From positions 359,501 to 423,500 of the forward strand of contig JAODUO010000546.1 of the NCBI GenBank assembly GCA_025642075.2: DNA of 64,000 bases. The letters run 5' to 3'. Below, one piece after another: positions 63,635 through 64,000 of the stretch. The notes under the pieces were generated by a model. It made no database searches, was not told where the DNA came from, and worked only from the letters and a program-made list of their open reading frames with translations. How positions within the stretch are numbered: position 1 is the first letter of the stretch; the number at the start of each line of letters is the position of its first letter. The position numbers and the translations under genes were made by a program. The DNA comes from Ridgeia piscesae (lineage: Eukaryota; Annelida; Polychaeta; Sabellida; Siboglinidae).

Positions 63635-63807
63635 TCAGTTTGCCGCAGCCAAGTTCCCATCTTCCTCCTCTTCCACCTCTGCTGCTGAGGGTTTCTTTCC
63701 TTTGCCCTCGTTTGAGCTCCGACCCTGTGGAACCAGTTCTACAGGCGAGACTTTAAATCGCTCTGTGGAAGGCGGACACGTCACATAGGCTTCTGTGATG
63801 AATGGTC
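63635..63807 (-). CDS. Last coding exon of an unrecognised gene (5' part beyond the window)
   Basis: A TTGTATGTTTCAG acceptor is followed by 57 codons to TGA. The product tail reads GPFITEAYVTCPPSTERFKV, then SPVELVPQGRSSNEGKGKK and an acidic EVEEEEDGNLAAAN end. The basic patch before a glutamate run looks like a disordered C-terminus. I do not recognise the family. Upstream, 63,808-64,000 shows no second exon, so the previous exon is probably outside the window. The gene is convergent with GLUD. Confidence 0.65.
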
Positions 63808-64000
63808 CTGAAACATACAAGTGACAAGATGTAAGAGTGTAGTTTTTAAGACCACACGTGGTCACTACTCCAGTTCTTTCATCTCCAAAAGTGCTTATAT
63901 TTGTTTAAAAAGTCAAAAGAATTCGCTTTGGTCATTGTGTCTGTTAATCTGCTAAAGATAATTGCCCGCCTGATATCTAACATACAACCAATTGACTTTA

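Overview
This window is an AT-rich nuclear segment of an animal genome. It holds intron-rich genes with canonical GT..AG junctions, conserved metazoan proteins, and many microsatellites, minisatellites and decayed transposons. The proteins are clearly metazoan, and the genome texture (LINE tails, hAT and foldback MITEs, long intronic satellites) fits a marine invertebrate. A lophotrochozoan such as a mollusc is my best guess, but nothing here proves the taxon.

Layout. (1) About 1-5,685, minus strand: eight exons of NTAN1, the N-terminal asparagine amidohydrolase; its 3' part runs off the left edge. (2) About 5.7-7.9 kb: intergenic or NTAN1 5' sequence with a LINE tail and MITE fragments. (3) 7,948-14,040, plus strand: RPSA (40S ribosomal protein SA), complete, with a noncoding 5'-TOP exon. 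Its introns hold a 426-bp foldback element, a LINE 3' end and a 1.3-kb hAT transposon relic. (4) 14.1-17.1 kb: a broken RTE-like non-LTR retrotransposon interrupted by a 0.67-kb inverted-repeat element. (5) 17,682-20,107, minus strand: a small unrecognised membrane protein with four predicted helices. (6) 20,440-40,982, plus strand: a TspanC8 tetraspanin (TSPAN5/14/17 type, 8 exons, 268 aa). It is head-to-head with the previous gene, and its intron 4 consists almost wholly of a 4.3-kb array of a 37-bp satellite. (7) 41-45 kb: intergenic. (8) 45,064-61,301, plus strand: mitochondrial glutamate dehydrogenase (10 coding exons, 550 aa), with paired 27-bp and 29-bp minisatellites and long TA tracts in intron 1. 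(9) 63,635-63,807, minus strand: last exon of an unrecognised gene that continues past the right edge.

The genes are separate eukaryotic transcription units with no shared pathway: N-degron processing, translation, membrane scaffolding of ADAM10 and nitrogen/carbon metabolism. Two divergent pairs (NTAN1/RPSA, and the membrane protein/tetraspanin) probably share promoter regions. I found no CRISPR array, operon or defence system. The novel-looking content lies in the repeats: a satellite with two linked monomer types that swap dyad centres, a decayed 22-bp repeat field beside two young minisatellites, and several foldback DNA element families.
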